From assembly GCF_026340675.1 (NCBI RefSeq), contig NZ_JAPEOX010000002.1, positions 434,001 to 498,000 on the forward strand: 64,000 bases of DNA, given 5' to 3'. The position numbers and the translations under genes are program-made. Positions 23,024-32,477 of this stretch are shown one piece after another. The stretch is from Streptomyces sp. NBC_01264 (GTDB lineage: Bacteria > Actinomycetota > Actinomycetes > Streptomycetales > Streptomycetaceae). Under the pieces are notes generated by a model. That model had not been told where the DNA came from. It saw only the letters and a program-made list of their open reading frames with translations, and searched no databases. How positions within the stretch are numbered: position 1 is the stretch's first letter; the number at the start of each line of letters is the position of its first letter.

Positions 23024-24025
23024 GTGTCCCCCACCTCCACCGCGAAGGCCGGACCCCGCCCGGCCGGAACCGGATCCGGTCCCGGAGCCGGCCCCGGGAC
23101 CGGCCCGGACGACGGTCCGGCAGCCGCTCTCCGGCGTACCTGGCGCAAGGCCTCCCCGTACGCGTACATCGCCCCCTTCTTCACCTTGTTCCTCGCCTTC
23201 GGCCTCTTCCCACTCCTCTACACGGCGTTCGTCTCCCTCTATCGCGTCGAGCTCCAGACGAGCGGCGAGATGGAGTGGCGGGGCATCACCAACTACACCG
23301 CGCTCTTCGCGGACGACTACTTCTGGATCTCGCTGCGCAACACGTTCACCATCGGTGTGCTGTCCACCGTGCCGCAGCTCGCGATGGCCCTGGGCCTGGC
23401 TCATTTGCTCAACTACAAGCTGCGCGGCCGGACCTTCATCAGGACCGCGGTCCTGCTCCCCTACGCGACGTCCGTCGCCGCCGCCACGCTCGTCTTCGCG
23501 CAGCTCTTCGGCCGCGACTTCGGGCTGATCAACTACGTGATCGGGCTCATCGGTCTCGGCCCGGTGGACTGGCAGACGGACACGGTCGCCTCGCAGATCG
23601 CCGTATCGACGATCGTGATCTGGCGCTGGACCGGCTACAACGCGCTGATCTACCTGGCGGGCATGCAGTCGATCCCGCACGAGCTGTACGAGGCCGCGGG
23701 GATCGACGGGGCCTCGCGCTGGCGCCAGTTCATCCACGTGACCCTTCCCGGACTGCGGCCGACCATCGTCTTCACGGTGATCGTCTCGACGATCGGCGCG
23801 ACCCAGCTCTTCGGTGAGCCGCTGCTGTTCGAGGGGTCGATCTCCGGCGGCATCTCGCACCAGTACCAGACCCTCGGCCTGTACATGTACGAGCAGGGCT
23901 GGGGCTTCTTCCACCTGGGGCGGGCCGCGGCCATCGCCTGGGTGATGTTCGTCCTGATCGTGGTGCTCGTCGGGGTCAACGCCCTGATCGCGCGCCGCCG
24001 CGCACGCAAGGAGGCCGGCCGATGA
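23024..24025 (+). CDS. Sugar ABC transporter permease (CebF-like)
   Basis: A 333-residue membrane protein with six predicted TM helices after a 45-residue Pro/Gly/Thr-rich cytoplasmic head. The EAA coupling loop is IPHELYEAAGIDGASRWRQFIHVTLPGLRP (about 222-251), the standard MalF/CebF form. It forms the channel with the next gene. GTG 23024 was preferred (GAAGGG eight bases upstream); ATG 22988 in frame is the alternative. A run of four CGCACC-type hexamers lies just before that ATG. There is a 145-base gap from the binding-protein gene. Confidence 0.9.
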   Translation: MSPTSTAKAGPRPAGTGSGPGAGPGTGPDDGPAAALRRTWRKASPYAYIAPFFTLFLAFGLFPLLYTAFVSLYRVELQTSGEMEWRGITNYTALFADDYFWISLRNTFTIGVLSTVPQLAMALGLAHLLNYKLRGRTFIRTAVLLPYATSVAAATLVFAQLFGRDFGLINYVIGLIGLGPVDWQTDTVASQIAVSTIVIWRWTGYNALIYLAGMQSIPHELYEAAGIDGASRWRQFIHVTLPGLRPTIVFTVIVSTIGATQLFGEPLLFEGSISGGISHQYQTLGLYMYEQGWGFFHLGRAAAIAWVMFVLIVVLVGVNALIARRRARKEAGR

Positions 24026-24942
24026 CCGCGCTCGCCCCACCCCCGACCGCGCCCGCCAAGCGCCGCCCGGCGCGGGAGCGGCCCGGCGGGCGCCCCTGGT
24101 TCCGCGGGGGCGGCGGGGCCGGGAAGACGATGACGGGCGGCTGGATCGCGTACCTCGTCCTCGGATTCGCGCTGCTGATCTCGGCGTTCCCCTTCTACTG
24201 GACGATCGTCGCGGCCAGCCGGTCCAACGCGGACCTGGCGCAGGTGCCGCCGAGCCTGCTGCCCGGCCCGAACCTGATGAAGAACTTCGAGGCGGTCCTC
24301 GAAGAGGCCGACATCGGCAAGGCCCTGCTGAACTCGCTGATCGTCTCGGGGGCCATCACCGTGGGCACGGTGCTGTCCTGCACCCTCGCCGGCTTCGCCT
24401 TCGCCAAGCTGCGGTTCCGGGGCCGGGGCGCACTGCTGACGCTGACCATCGGGACGATGATGATCCCGCCCCAGCTCGGTGTGATCCCGCTGTTCATGCT
24501 GATCGCCGAACTCCAGTGGGTGAACCAGCTCCAGGCGGTGATCCTGCCGGGTCTGGTGTCGGCGTTCGGGGTGTTCTTCATGCGCCAGTACCTGATCCAG
24601 TCGTTGCCCGACGAACTGATCGAGGCGGCCCGCGTGGACGGGGCCTCCACGGCACGCATCTTCTGGTCGATCGTGATCCCGATCGCCCGGCCGGGGATGG
24701 CGGTGCTCGGGATGCTCACGTTCATGACGGCGTGGAACGACTTCTTCTGGCCGGTCATCGCGCTGTCCTCACAGGAGCCGACCGTGCAGGTCGCGCTGCG
24801 GCAGCTCGGCGGCGGCTACGTCAACGACCAGTCGGTGATCATGGCCGGCACGCTGCTCGGCACGCTGCCGGTGCTGCTCGTCTTCGGCCTGCTGGGCCGG
24901 CAGATCGTCGGCGGCATCATGCAGGGAGCGGTGAAGGGCTGA
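24022..24942 (+). CDS. Sugar ABC transporter permease (CebG-like)
   Basis: A 306-residue permease with six TM segments. The EAA loop is [31 protein letters not shown] (about 195-225). It starts at an ATG that overlaps the previous stop (ATGA). No ATPase gene follows; in Streptomyces the multitasking ATPase MsiK energises such importers, and that is presumed here. Confidence 0.92.
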   Translation: MTALAPPPTAPAKRRPARERPGGRPWFRGGGGAGKTMTGGWIAYLVLGFALLISAFPFYWTIVAASRSNADLAQVPPSLLPGPNLMKNFEAVLEEADIGKALLNSLIVSGAITVGTVLSCTLAGFAFAKLRFRGRGALLTLTIGTMMIPPQLGVIPLFMLIAELQWVNQLQAVILPGLVSAFGVFFMRQYLIQSLPDELIEAARVDGASTARIFWSIVIPIARPGMAVLGMLTFMTAWNDFFWPVIALSSQEPTVQVALRQLGGGYVNDQSVIMAGTLLGTLPVLLVFGLLGRQIVGGIMQGAVKG

Positions 24943-24954
24943 CGCGTTCCTGCC

Positions 24955-25030
24955 GGCCCCACCCCCTCCGGTCCTCTCCTCCGATCTTCCCTTCGATCCT
25001 CCCCTCCGGTCCTCCCTTCCGCCTACTTCC
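24955..25030 (+). repeat. Polypyrimidine tract with degenerate repeats
   Basis: Between the permease stop and the GH1 start, about 70 bases are nearly all C and T on the + strand and consist of imperfect 13-15 base units of the type CCTCCGGTCCT / CCTCCGATCTT / CCTTCGATCCT. No hairpin is evident. It ends at the ribosome site CTGGAGTG of the GH1 gene. The function is unknown. Confidence 0.55.
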
Positions 25031-25045
25031 TGGAGTGTCCGTCCC

Positions 25046-26473
25046 ATGACCGCTGTCGATGCCCGCCCGGCGACCTCCACGGGCACCCGCCCCGCGACCG
25101 GGACGGGACTCCGCTTCCCCACCGGATTCCGTTGGGGCACGGCCACCGCCGCCTACCAGATCGAGGGAGCCGCCACCGAGAACGGCCGGACACCCTCCAT
25201 CTGGGACACCTTCAGCCGCACGCCCGGCAAGGTCCGCAACGGTGACACCGGTGACATCGCCGCCGACCACCTGCACCGGATGCCCGACGACGTGAGGCTG
25301 ATGAAGGAGCTCGGCGTCACGGACTACCGCTTCTCCGTCTCCTGGCCCCGGGTGCAGCCGACGGGGCGGGGCCCGGCCGTGGAGCGCGGCCTGGACTTCT
25401 ACCGGCGCCTGGTGGACGAGCTGCTGGCGAACGGCATCAGGCCGGTCGCGACGCTCTACCACTGGGACCTCCCGCAGGAGCTGGAGGACGCGGGCGGCTG
25501 GCCCGAACGGGACACCGCACACCGGTTCACGCAGTACGCGGACCTGGTGGCCCGGGCGCTGGGCGACCGGGTGACGACGTGGACCACCTTGAACGAGCCC
25601 TGGTGCGGGGCGTTCCTCGGGTACGGGAACGGGGTCCACGCCCCCGGCCGCACCAGCGACCTCGCCGCGCTGCGGGCCGCCCACCACTTCAACCTGGCGC
25701 ACGGCGGAGCCGCCCGCGTCCTGCGCGACCGCCTCCCGCCGAGCGCCGAGATCTCCCTGACGCTGAACCTCCACGCCCTGCGCCCGTTGACGGACACCGC
25801 GGCGGACCTCGACGCGGTGCGCCGGATCGACGCGGTGGCGAACCGGATCTTCCTGGACCCGGTCTTCCACGGGCGGCTGCCGAGGGACCTGGTGGAGGAC
25901 ACGGCGGGGGTCACGGACTGGGCGTTCGTCCGGGACGGCGATCTGGAGGTCACATCCACCCCGATCGACTCGCTGGGCATCAACTACTACTCCCCCAGCG
26001 TGGTTTCGGCGGGCTCCTCCGCTTCCCCCGCACCCTGGGCGGGCGCCGAGAAGCACGTGGCGTTCACCCCGGCGGCGGGCCCGCGCACGGCGATGGACTG
26101 GCCGGTGGACGCGGACGGCCTGTACGAGCTGCTGACCCGGCTGCGGGACGAACTCCCACACCTCCCCCTCCTGGTGACGGAGAACGGGGCGGCGTACGAC
26201 GACTACGCGGACCCGGAGGGCCAGGTCCACGACCCGGAGCGGGTGGCGTACCTGGACGCGCACCTGACGGCCGTGCACCGGGCGATCCAGGACGGTGTGG
26301 ACGTACGCGGCTACTTCCTGTGGAGCCTGCTGGACAACTTCGAATGGTCGTACGGCTACAGCAAGCGCTTCGGCATCGTCCACGTGGACTTCGCGTCCCA
26401 GCGCCGGACGGTGAAGGACAGCGCGCGCTGGTACGCGGAGGTGATCGCGCGGGGCGGGCTGGCGCGGGACTGA
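25046..26473 (+). CDS. GH1 beta-glucosidase (BglC-like)
   Basis: A 475-residue cytosolic TIM-barrel beta-glucosidase. The N-terminal signature [19 protein letters not shown] is intact. The acid/base is Glu184 in TLNEPW and the nucleophile is Glu379 in [11 protein letters not shown]; the aglycone-side [18 protein letters not shown] is also present. No signal peptide: it would cleave imported oligosaccharides to glucose. It is the last gene of the importer cluster, 103 bases after it, as bglC is in the ceb locus. CTGGAGTG precedes the ATG. The residues seen fit both beta-1,4 and beta-1,3 substrates. Confidence 0.93.
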   Translation: MTAVDARPATSTGTRPATGTGLRFPTGFRWGTATAAYQIEGAATENGRTPSIWDTFSRTPGKVRNGDTGDIAADHLHRMPDDVRLMKELGVTDYRFSVSWPRVQPTGRGPAVERGLDFYRRLVDELLANGIRPVATLYHWDLPQELEDAGGWPERDTAHRFTQYADLVARALGDRVTTWTTLNEPWCGAFLGYGNGVHAPGRTSDLAALRAAHHFNLAHGGAARVLRDRLPPSAEISLTLNLHALRPLTDTAADLDAVRRIDAVANRIFLDPVFHGRLPRDLVEDTAGVTDWAFVRDGDLEVTSTPIDSLGINYYSPSVVSAGSSASPAPWAGAEKHVAFTPAAGPRTAMDWPVDADGLYELLTRLRDELPHLPLLVTENGAAYDDYADPEGQVHDPERVAYLDAHLTAVHRAIQDGVDVRGYFLWSLLDNFEWSYGYSKRFGIVHVDFASQRRTVKDSARWYAEVIARGGLARD

Positions 26474-26529
26474 GGGGATCTCCGACGGCACGGGCTGTCA
26501 CGGGGCGCTGCCGCGTCGTAGTCTCGGGC

Positions 26530-26859
26530 GTGCACGAAAACGAGATCAAACTCAAGGCCATCGCCGCGCTGACCGCTCTGCGCGCGGATGTCGGCGAGGG
26601 CATCGCCTCCGATCTGCTCGCGGAGGTGACCCCCGATCACTTCCTGGTGCCGGAGGGGGCCGACCCGGAGGAAGTCGGCGGCGCCGTGCTCGATCAGCTC
26701 TCCGCGCCGCTGAGCGCCCTGGTCAACGGTTTCATCGCCGCCTTCGCGGCGGTGGCCTACGCGTACGACCAGACCGGCACGGAGCCCGGTACCGACGCGA
26801 TCCTCCAGGAACTCGCCCTGCGTCTCGCCCGCGAGGAGGACGGCCGGCAGTCGCCCTGA
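26530..26859 (+). CDS. Small helical protein of unknown function
   Basis: A 109-residue protein that I do not recognise. It is mostly helical, with a hydrophobic central stretch (LVNGFIAAFAAVAYAYDQT, about 62-80) that is more amphipathic than membrane-spanning. It is acidic overall with a charged C-terminus. The GTG at 26530 has TAGTCT five bases upstream, suggesting a leaderless mRNA. Its stop codon lies inside a terminator hairpin, so it is a single-gene unit. Confidence 0.65.
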   Translation: MHENEIKLKAIAALTALRADVGEGIASDLLAEVTPDHFLVPEGADPEEVGGAVLDQLSAPLSALVNGFIAAFAAVAYAYDQTGTEPGTDAILQELALRLAREEDGRQSP

Positions 26860-26868
26860 CTGCCGGCC
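26842..26868 (+). terminator. Terminator overlapping the preceding stop codon
   Basis: Perfect 11-bp stem GGCCGGCAGTC / GACTGCCGGCC with loop GCCCT; the TGA stop (26857-26859) sits at the loop/stem junction. A CTTTTT run follows 20 bases later. Confidence 0.75.
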
Positions 26869-27068
26869 TCTCGGCAACACAGCCTTTTTCGGGCCGACTT
26901 GGCGGTTGTGCGCCATGGCGGCGATCCGCCCGTTCCGGTCGGGCCGTCGGCCGCGTGCGGCCACCGGCACTCTTTCTCCACCGTGTGCCGCGTTTCGGCT
27001 CGCACGCGGGCGGGCTTTGGGCGACGGTGGACCTTCCCTGCACCATTCGCGTTCCGAGGAGGCCCGTC

Positions 27069-27500
27069 ATGAACTGGACGCTCGAAGTAGTTCTGGTCCC
27101 TGTCACCGACATGGACCGGTCGAAGGAGTTCTACGCGGACAAGGTCGGCTTCACCCTCGACCTCGACAGCGAGGTCGCGCCCGGCGTCCGCATCATCCAG
27201 CTGACCCCGCCCGGCTCACGCTGTTCGATCGCGCTGGAGCACGGGATGCCCCCGGCGCCCGGTGCGCGCCAGATGGCACCGGGCACGCTGCAGGGCCTGC
27301 AGCTCTGCGTCACCGACATCGAGGCCGCGCGGGAGGAACTGACGGCCCGCGGTGTAGAGGTGTCGCCGGTGCGGCACGTGGGCGAGAAGGGCTGGGAGGA
27401 CGGCAAGGGCGACACCTGGAACTCCTTCCTGACCTTCTCCGACCCGGACGGAAACGGCTGGGTGGTCCAGGAAGCGCCCTCGGAGCTGTCGGAACGCTGA
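27069..27500 (+). CDS. Glyoxalase/dioxygenase-superfamily (VOC) protein
   Basis: A 143-residue paired beta-alpha-beta-beta-beta protein. LEVVLVPVTDMDRSKEFYADKVGFTLDLD begins the first half and LQGLQLCVTDIEAAREELTARGVEVSPV the second, ending NSFLTFSDPDGNGWVVQEAP. The usual VOC metal ligands are only partly kept, with a Glu near the C-terminus (VVQE). The substrate is unknown; many relatives are annotated as bleomycin-resistance-like or lyases. GAGGAGG precedes the ATG by seven bases. Bases 26869-27068 upstream show no gene. Confidence 0.85.
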   Translation: MNWTLEVVLVPVTDMDRSKEFYADKVGFTLDLDSEVAPGVRIIQLTPPGSRCSIALEHGMPPAPGARQMAPGTLQGLQLCVTDIEAAREELTARGVEVSPVRHVGEKGWEDGKGDTWNSFLTFSDPDGNGWVVQEAPSELSER

Positions 27501-27566
27501 CAGCCCTCGGCGGTACGCGCCGGCCCCGATGGCCCGCCGGCTGACACGGGGCGCCAGGGGCCGTTC

Positions 27567-28823
27567 TCAGCGCCCGCCGGCGCCACCCGCCGGGCTCGGG
27601 TCCTGTTCCCGCATCGCCCAGGGGGATCCGTACGCCGTGAGGAGGTCCAGGAAGGGGCGGGGCGGCAGGGCCTCCGGGCCGAGCACTCCGGATCCGGACC
27701 ACACCCCGGCGGCGAGCAGTTCCAGTGCCACCACCGGGTTGACGGCGGTCTGCCAGACCACGGCCTGGGAGCCGTACTCGCGCATGGACCACTGGTTGTC
27801 GACCACGTGGTAGAGGTACACCTCGCGGGGCAGGTCGTCCTTGGTGCCCTTGACCCAGGTCCCTGCGCAGGTCCGGCCGGTCATCCGGTCCCCGAGGGTC
27901 GCCGGGTCCGGCAGGCAGGCCGCGACCACGTCGCGCGGTGAGACGCGGACCGGACTGCCGTCCTCGCCACGGACGGTGACCGGTTCGGTGGAGTCCAGGC
28001 CGAGCGCGTGGAGGGTCTTGAGCTTGCCGATGAAGTCGTCGCCGAGGCCGTACTTGAAGGTGACCCGGCGGGCCCCGACCCAGCGCGGGACGAGGAGGAC
28101 CTCCTCGTGCTCGACGTTGACGCACTCGACGGGGCCGATGCCCTCGGGGAAGTCGAAGACCTCGGGCTCGCTGAACGGTTCGGTGGTGAACCAGCCGCGC
28201 TCGCGCTCGTACACCACGGGAGGGTTCAGGCACTCCTCGATCGTCGTCCAGATGTTGAAGGACGGTGCGAAGTCGTAGCCCTCGACGGACAGATCGGCTC
28301 CGTCCCTGATGCCGATCTCCTCGATGTCGTCGAAGAGTTCCTCGGCGGCGTAGCGGGCGAAGACGTCCGAGAGACCGGGCTCCACACCCATGCCGACGAG
28401 TGCGAGCCGGCCCGACTTCTCCCACTCGGCGGCCCGTTCGAACTGCTCGTCGCCGAGCTTCACCCCGCAGGTGCCGTACGGGTCCCCGGGGTGCGGTCGG
28501 GACAGGGACATGGCCATGTCCACGTAGTGGGTGCCGGCCGCGAGCGCGGCGTTGAACAGCGGCATGACGAACCGCGGGTCGGTGGCGTTCATCAGGACGT
28601 CGCACCCGTGCTCGGTGAGCAGGCGGGCGATCTCCTCCTCGTCGGAGGCGTCCGCCCGGCAGGCGAGGAAACGCTGCTCCTCCGCCCCCAGGGCGGCGAC
28701 CGCGGCCTCGGCCCGGGCCGGGTCGTAGTCGGCGACGACGAATCGGTCGAAGAAGCCGCGGCGGGCGGCGATCTTGGCGATCGCGCTCCCGACACCGCCG
28801 GCGCCCACAAGCAGAACACGCAT
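27567..28823 (-). CDS. Saccharopine-dehydrogenase-like NAD(P) oxidoreductase
   Basis: A 418-residue cytosolic protein. The N-terminal Rossmann fold has VLLVGAGGVGSAIAKIAARRG (3-23), an Asp in VVADYDPARAEA that favours NAD, and the VLMNATDPRFVMPLFNAALAAGTHYVDMA motif typical of saccharopine dehydrogenase and carboxynorspermidine synthase relatives. The exact reaction (lysine, spermidine or homospermidine side chemistry) cannot be told. GAAAGGACC precedes the ATG at 28823. It is divergent from a TetR-family gene 117 bases away, which is its likely regulator. Confidence 0.85.
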   Translation of the reverse strand: MRVLLVGAGGVGSAIAKIAARRGFFDRFVVADYDPARAEAAVAALGAEEQRFLACRADASDEEEIARLLTEHGCDVLMNATDPRFVMPLFNAALAAGTHYVDMAMSLSRPHPGDPYGTCGVKLGDEQFERAAEWEKSGRLALVGMGVEPGLSDVFARYAAEELFDDIEEIGIRDGADLSVEGYDFAPSFNIWTTIEECLNPPVVYERERGWFTTEPFSEPEVFDFPEGIGPVECVNVEHEEVLLVPRWVGARRVTFKYGLGDDFIGKLKTLHALGLDSTEPVTVRGEDGSPVRVSPRDVVAACLPDPATLGDRMTGRTCAGTWVKGTKDDLPREVYLYHVVDNQWSMREYGSQAVVWQTAVNPVVALELLAAGVWSGSGVLGPEALPPRPFLDLLTAYGSPWAMREQDPSPAGGAGGR

Positions 28824-28940
28824 GACGAGGTCCTTTCTCGGTGGGGCGTGTGCCCCGGGGCCTGATGGAACCGCGCGCCAGGAGTTAAGGTCAATGGTGT
28901 TGGCATAAGGGCACCGGACGGTTCAGGGGGTGGTTCCGCG

Positions 28941-29693
28941 ATGCCGAAGGACGTGGTTCCGGAGGAGGCCCGACGGCGGCGGCGTCCGACCCGGCAGGGC
29001 ACGGTGCTCTCCGAGCGGCTGATCGTGGAGACGGCGCTGCGGATGGTGCGGGAGCACGGAAGCGCGGGGCTGACCGCCAGGCGGCTCGGCGCCGCCCTGG
29101 GCGCGGACCCCAGCACCCTCTACCGCTACTTCGACGGCATGGACGGGCTCACGCTGGCCATCGGTGAGGAACTCATCGGCCGGGCCCTCGCCGGCTGGGT
29201 CCCCACCGGGCACTGGCGCGAGGACCTGCGCTCCCTGGGCCTGCGCATCCACGGCGCCTACCTCGACCATCCCCAGGCCGCCCTGCTGACCGCGAGCCGG
29301 GTGACCGGCCGGCCCCGCGAGATCGCCGCCGACGAGGCCATCCTCGGCAGTCTGCGCGGCGCGGGGTTCGGCGACGAGGACGCCGTGCGGATCTACCACG
29401 CCTACATCGACCAGTGCCTGGCCTTCGCGGCGCTCGACGCGGGATCCCTGGCGCTGACGGAGCAGGCCCGGGAGTCCGACGAGGAGCGGTGGGAGTCGAC
29501 GTACGCCCGTCTGCCGGCCGGGACGTACCCGAACATCGCGGCCACCGCCGGGCTCCTCGCGGCCCGGATGCCGCACAGTGCCTATCCGGTCGCGCTGGAC
29601 ATGCTGCTGGAGAGCGCCGGACGCGAGCTGGCCGACGGGGGCGGGAGCACGGGCCGACGCCGCCGTACGGGGCGGCCGGCCGGGCGGCCCTGA
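28941..29693 (+). CDS. TetR-family transcriptional regulator
   Basis: A 250-residue repressor. The HTH is SERLIVETALRMVREHGSAGLTARRLGAALGADPSTLYRYFDGMDGL (about 24-70). The C-terminal domain (about 85-225) is the TetR_C-like ligand pocket with GLRIHGAYLDHPQAALLTASRVTG. The tail is basic and low-complexity (GRRRRTGRPAGRP). It is divergent from the saccharopine-dehydrogenase-like gene, so a role in its control is expected. The intergenic region has no obvious perfect palindrome. Confidence 0.88.
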   Translation: MPKDVVPEEARRRRRPTRQGTVLSERLIVETALRMVREHGSAGLTARRLGAALGADPSTLYRYFDGMDGLTLAIGEELIGRALAGWVPTGHWREDLRSLGLRIHGAYLDHPQAALLTASRVTGRPREIAADEAILGSLRGAGFGDEDAVRIYHAYIDQCLAFAALDAGSLALTEQARESDEERWESTYARLPAGTYPNIAATAGLLAARMPHSAYPVALDMLLESAGRELADGGGSTGRRRRTGRPAGRP

Positions 29694-29743
29694 GGGCGTA
29701 CGCCTGGTGTCGTCGGTCGGGTCCCGGCTCGTTCGGCTCCGGG

Positions 29744-30748
29744 TCATCCGTGCTCGGTCAGCGGGCCTCCCAGCAGTTCGGCGCCCAGCGGGGTGACGGT
29801 GTGCACCACGGATTTGCCGCGTCGGCTGGTCGTGATCAGGTGGGCGTTGCGCAGGACCGTCGCATGCTCGCTCGCCGCCGCGATCGACACGTTCAGGCGC
29901 CGCGCCAGCTCGGTGGTGCTGCACCCCTCGGTGGCCGCCTTCAGTGCGGCGGCCCGGGTCCGTCCCAACAGTGCGCCCAGCGACTGGTCCGCCGCCCGGG
30001 CCGCACCCCACAGCGCGGCGGCCGCCGCCGCGTCGCCGAGGGTCGGAATGGCCAGCGTGGGGGCCGCGGTCACGTCCCGCGAGTCCCACAGGAGTGCCGG
30101 GTCACGCCACAGGAAGACCGTCGGCGCGATGACGAGACCGCGCCCGCCGAGGTGGACGTCGAGGTGCCGGTGGTACCGCACCTCCAGTACGGGCGCGCGC
30201 CACCGCACCAGCGGGACGCACATGCTCTCCAGCAGGCGCTCGATCCCGCCGTCGAGCAGGGTCCGGGCGAAGGTCGCCCGTACGCCCTCCAGGTGGGATC
30301 TCGCGCTGTTCCAATAGGGCGCGACGAGCGCCTCGTTGCAGGCGGTGAGCCCTGCGGCGAAGTCCCTGCGGGCGTCGAGGTCGCCCGCTGCCAGGTTCCG
30401 GGCCCACGACAGCTGTGACGGGTGGAAGTCGATGTGCTCGAACTCGGTCCGCAACAGGGCGGGCGATGCCCGGAGCAGGTTGTCGATCCCCTCCTCGACG
30501 GACGGCGTGTCACCCATCAGCACCGTCAGGTCGATGTCCGGGCCGTCCAGGGCCAGCAGGCTCGTGAACGGGCGGGCCCGCGCACCCAGCCGTCCGCGGA
30601 CCACCGCCCGCCAGGGGTGGAAGGGCAGGGCCCGGGCGGCACAGTCGCGCAGCAGCCTCAGGCTGTACATCGTCTCCGCGGCCGCTCCGATCGTCGCGGC
30701 CACGCGGGTCCGGGCGAGATCCTCGGCGGTGAAATGAATGCGCAGCAC
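29744..30748 (-). CDS. ArsR-type winged-helix regulator with DUF5937-like N-terminus
   Basis: A 334-residue protein. The C-terminal 75 residues are a winged helix (LKAATEGCSTTELARRLNVSIAAASEHATVLRNAHLITTSRRGKSVVHTVTPLG). The N-terminal 250 residues match the Streptomyces DUF5937 pattern: VLRIHFTAEDLARTRVAATIGAAAETMYSLRLL, then LDVHLGGRGLVIAPTVFLWRDPALLWD. No metal-binding cysteine pair is visible, so it is not a classic arsenic sensor. The GTG at 30748 has GGGGGGA 7-13 bases upstream. Bases 30749-31011 hold no gene. Confidence 0.85.
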   Translation of the reverse strand: MLRIHFTAEDLARTRVAATIGAAAETMYSLRLLRDCAARALPFHPWRAVVRGRLGARARPFTSLLALDGPDIDLTVLMGDTPSVEEGIDNLLRASPALLRTEFEHIDFHPSQLSWARNLAAGDLDARRDFAAGLTACNEALVAPYWNSARSHLEGVRATFARTLLDGGIERLLESMCVPLVRWRAPVLEVRYHRHLDVHLGGRGLVIAPTVFLWRDPALLWDSRDVTAAPTLAIPTLGDAAAAAALWGAARAADQSLGALLGRTRAAALKAATEGCSTTELARRLNVSIAAASEHATVLRNAHLITTSRRGKSVVHTVTPLGAELLGGPLTEHG

Positions 30749-31011
30749 CGGGCATCCCCCCACACTGTCCGCTCCAGAGGCACTTGATCGTCCCGCGCAG
30801 TCTGCGTCCTGCCCGGAGCCCCGTCCAGGACCTGTTTCAGCCAAGGCGCCCCACCTGGGCGGGGCGGGGGCTTGACCGGCTCTCGGGCAGCTCGCCGATG
30901 CCGCCGAGGGTCCACGCTCACAGTTCGAGAAGCCCACGACGAGCCCGCTACCCGGCCACCGGAAGGCAGGGCTTACCCCACCCCTCAAGGTTCAGGGGGA
31001 CTCAGGGCCGG

Positions 31012-32229
31012 TCACAAGGCCAACTGCGCTCCGGCAGCCGCTCGTACCTCTGGTCGTTCCATGGGGTCGTCTCGGAGTACGGCGATGCGGTGCAGGGTCT
31101 GGGGGGTCTGGGGTGCCGAGGCGATGGCCAGCAGCCGTGCCCGTTCCTCGCAGTCCCAGAGCGACTCGGTGTGCGCGTCGTCCGATCCGGACGGGTCGAT
31201 CGCGGCGAGCGCCATCAGGTAGTCGGTGCGCTCGTACGAGTGCGGGGTGTGCCGCCAGAAGCGCCAGAGGACGGGTACGGCGTCGGCGGCTTCGGGTCCG
31301 AATCGGGCCAGCCTCTTCGCCGTGGTGTCGGGGCCGCACCACTCACGCGCCTTCCACTGTTCGGCGAGTTCGGTGACGAGCCCCGGTAGCGCCTCAGGCC
31401 CGGGGTGGTCGGACAGGACGTCTGCCCCCAGCCGGGCCAGCCACTCCCGCCCGTCCACGGACCAGGCGCGGGCCGCCGGCACGGCGAGGGCACCGAGGCG
31501 CTCGACCGCCCGCCGGAGCAGGGGCAGGGGACGGCTGCCGCCCCGGGTGCCGAGCGAGGGTACGAGCGGGATCAGTCCCTCGGCCGGCTCCCGCCCGGCC
31601 AGGGAACGCAGCGCATCGACCTTCGTGTTGAGCTCCGTGCTGTCGGCGGCCAGCAGGGCGAGCAGCTCATCGTCGCCGAGCCCACCGAGGGACGGCCGCG
31701 GGCGGAACGTGCGGCCGGGCACCTCGATCCCGAACCGGCCCCACGGCTCGGCGGACCACGGAAGTTCCTCCTCCTCACCGATCCGGGCGCGCGCGACATC
31801 CCCCAGGTCCTCCCACCACTCGCCCGGCCAGCTGCCCGCGACCGACTGCAGTACCGTCACCCAGTGCCTGCCTACCCGGATGTATGCCCGGAGCCCCTCC
31901 CGGGCCTCGTCCGATCCGGCGAGGGCGAGCAGTTCCAGCACTGCGGCGGTCCGCGGACACTCCTCCTCGTCCCTCAGCAACTGATCAACGGCCGGCGCCG
32001 GCGACAGCTTCAGGTCCCGGAGCAGCCGTGCCTGGTAGAGGCAGCGGTCGTCGCACTGGGAATCCCACGTCCAGTCCCGGCGGATCCCGTCGTACACGAA
32101 TGGCGCGGCGGCCTCCGGGTCGCGCCGTGCGCGCTCCGCGCCCAGCCCCCGGCCGCGCTGCAGCAGCCCTTCGAGCGTGTCATGGCGTGCGTAGGACAGG
32201 GTGCGGGACATCTCGTCGTGATAGCTCAT
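31012..32229 (-). CDS. Helical-repeat (HEAT-like) protein of unknown function
   Basis: A 405-residue cytosolic protein made largely of short helix pairs: AAVLELLALAGSDEAREGLRAYI, VDALRSLAGREPAEGLIPLVPSL, RLGADVLSDHPGPEALPGLVTELAEQW, ending in ERARLLAIASAPQTPQTLHRIAVLRDDPMERPEVRAAAGAQL. The repeat length of about 35-40 residues is HEAT-like, but I cannot assign a family with certainty. The N-terminal part (HDTLEGLLQRGRGLGAERARRDP, VYDGIRRDWTWDSQCDDR) is shared by Streptomyces hypothetical HEAT proteins. It probably mediates protein contacts; the partner is unknown. The upstream 515-base gap may hold an RNA gene. Confidence 0.7.
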   Translation of the reverse strand: MSYHDEMSRTLSYARHDTLEGLLQRGRGLGAERARRDPEAAAPFVYDGIRRDWTWDSQCDDRCLYQARLLRDLKLSPAPAVDQLLRDEEECPRTAAVLELLALAGSDEAREGLRAYIRVGRHWVTVLQSVAGSWPGEWWEDLGDVARARIGEEEELPWSAEPWGRFGIEVPGRTFRPRPSLGGLGDDELLALLAADSTELNTKVDALRSLAGREPAEGLIPLVPSLGTRGGSRPLPLLRRAVERLGALAVPAARAWSVDGREWLARLGADVLSDHPGPEALPGLVTELAEQWKAREWCGPDTTAKRLARFGPEAADAVPVLWRFWRHTPHSYERTDYLMALAAIDPSGSDDAHTESLWDCEERARLLAIASAPQTPQTLHRIAVLRDDPMERPEVRAAAGAQLAL

Positions 32230-32477
32230 TGCGCCACACCCTGCCTGCCCGGAGGCGTGGTTGCCATCCGATATCGGGCGCCGGCCCAAAGGGTGTTCCC
32301 GTGACCGGTCCGCGGAGACCGGCACGAGTGCGCTCATAGGCGGGGCGTGTTCCTCACGGGGCGGCGCGGCAGGTCGCGGAGGCCGCCAGATCAGGCGCTG
32401 GCGGGGTGGCGTCGTATGGGCCTTGCGGTGCCCTCCCCGGGCCCCGGAAGACTCCGCCGGAGGCGAGCCCCGGAGGG

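Noticed and set aside
17419..26473. Calling the locus the canonical cebR-cebEFG-bglC cellobiose cluster
   Set aside because: Order and operators agree, but a GH81 beta-1,3-glucanase sits between regulator and importer, so the gene symbols were withheld and substrate left open.
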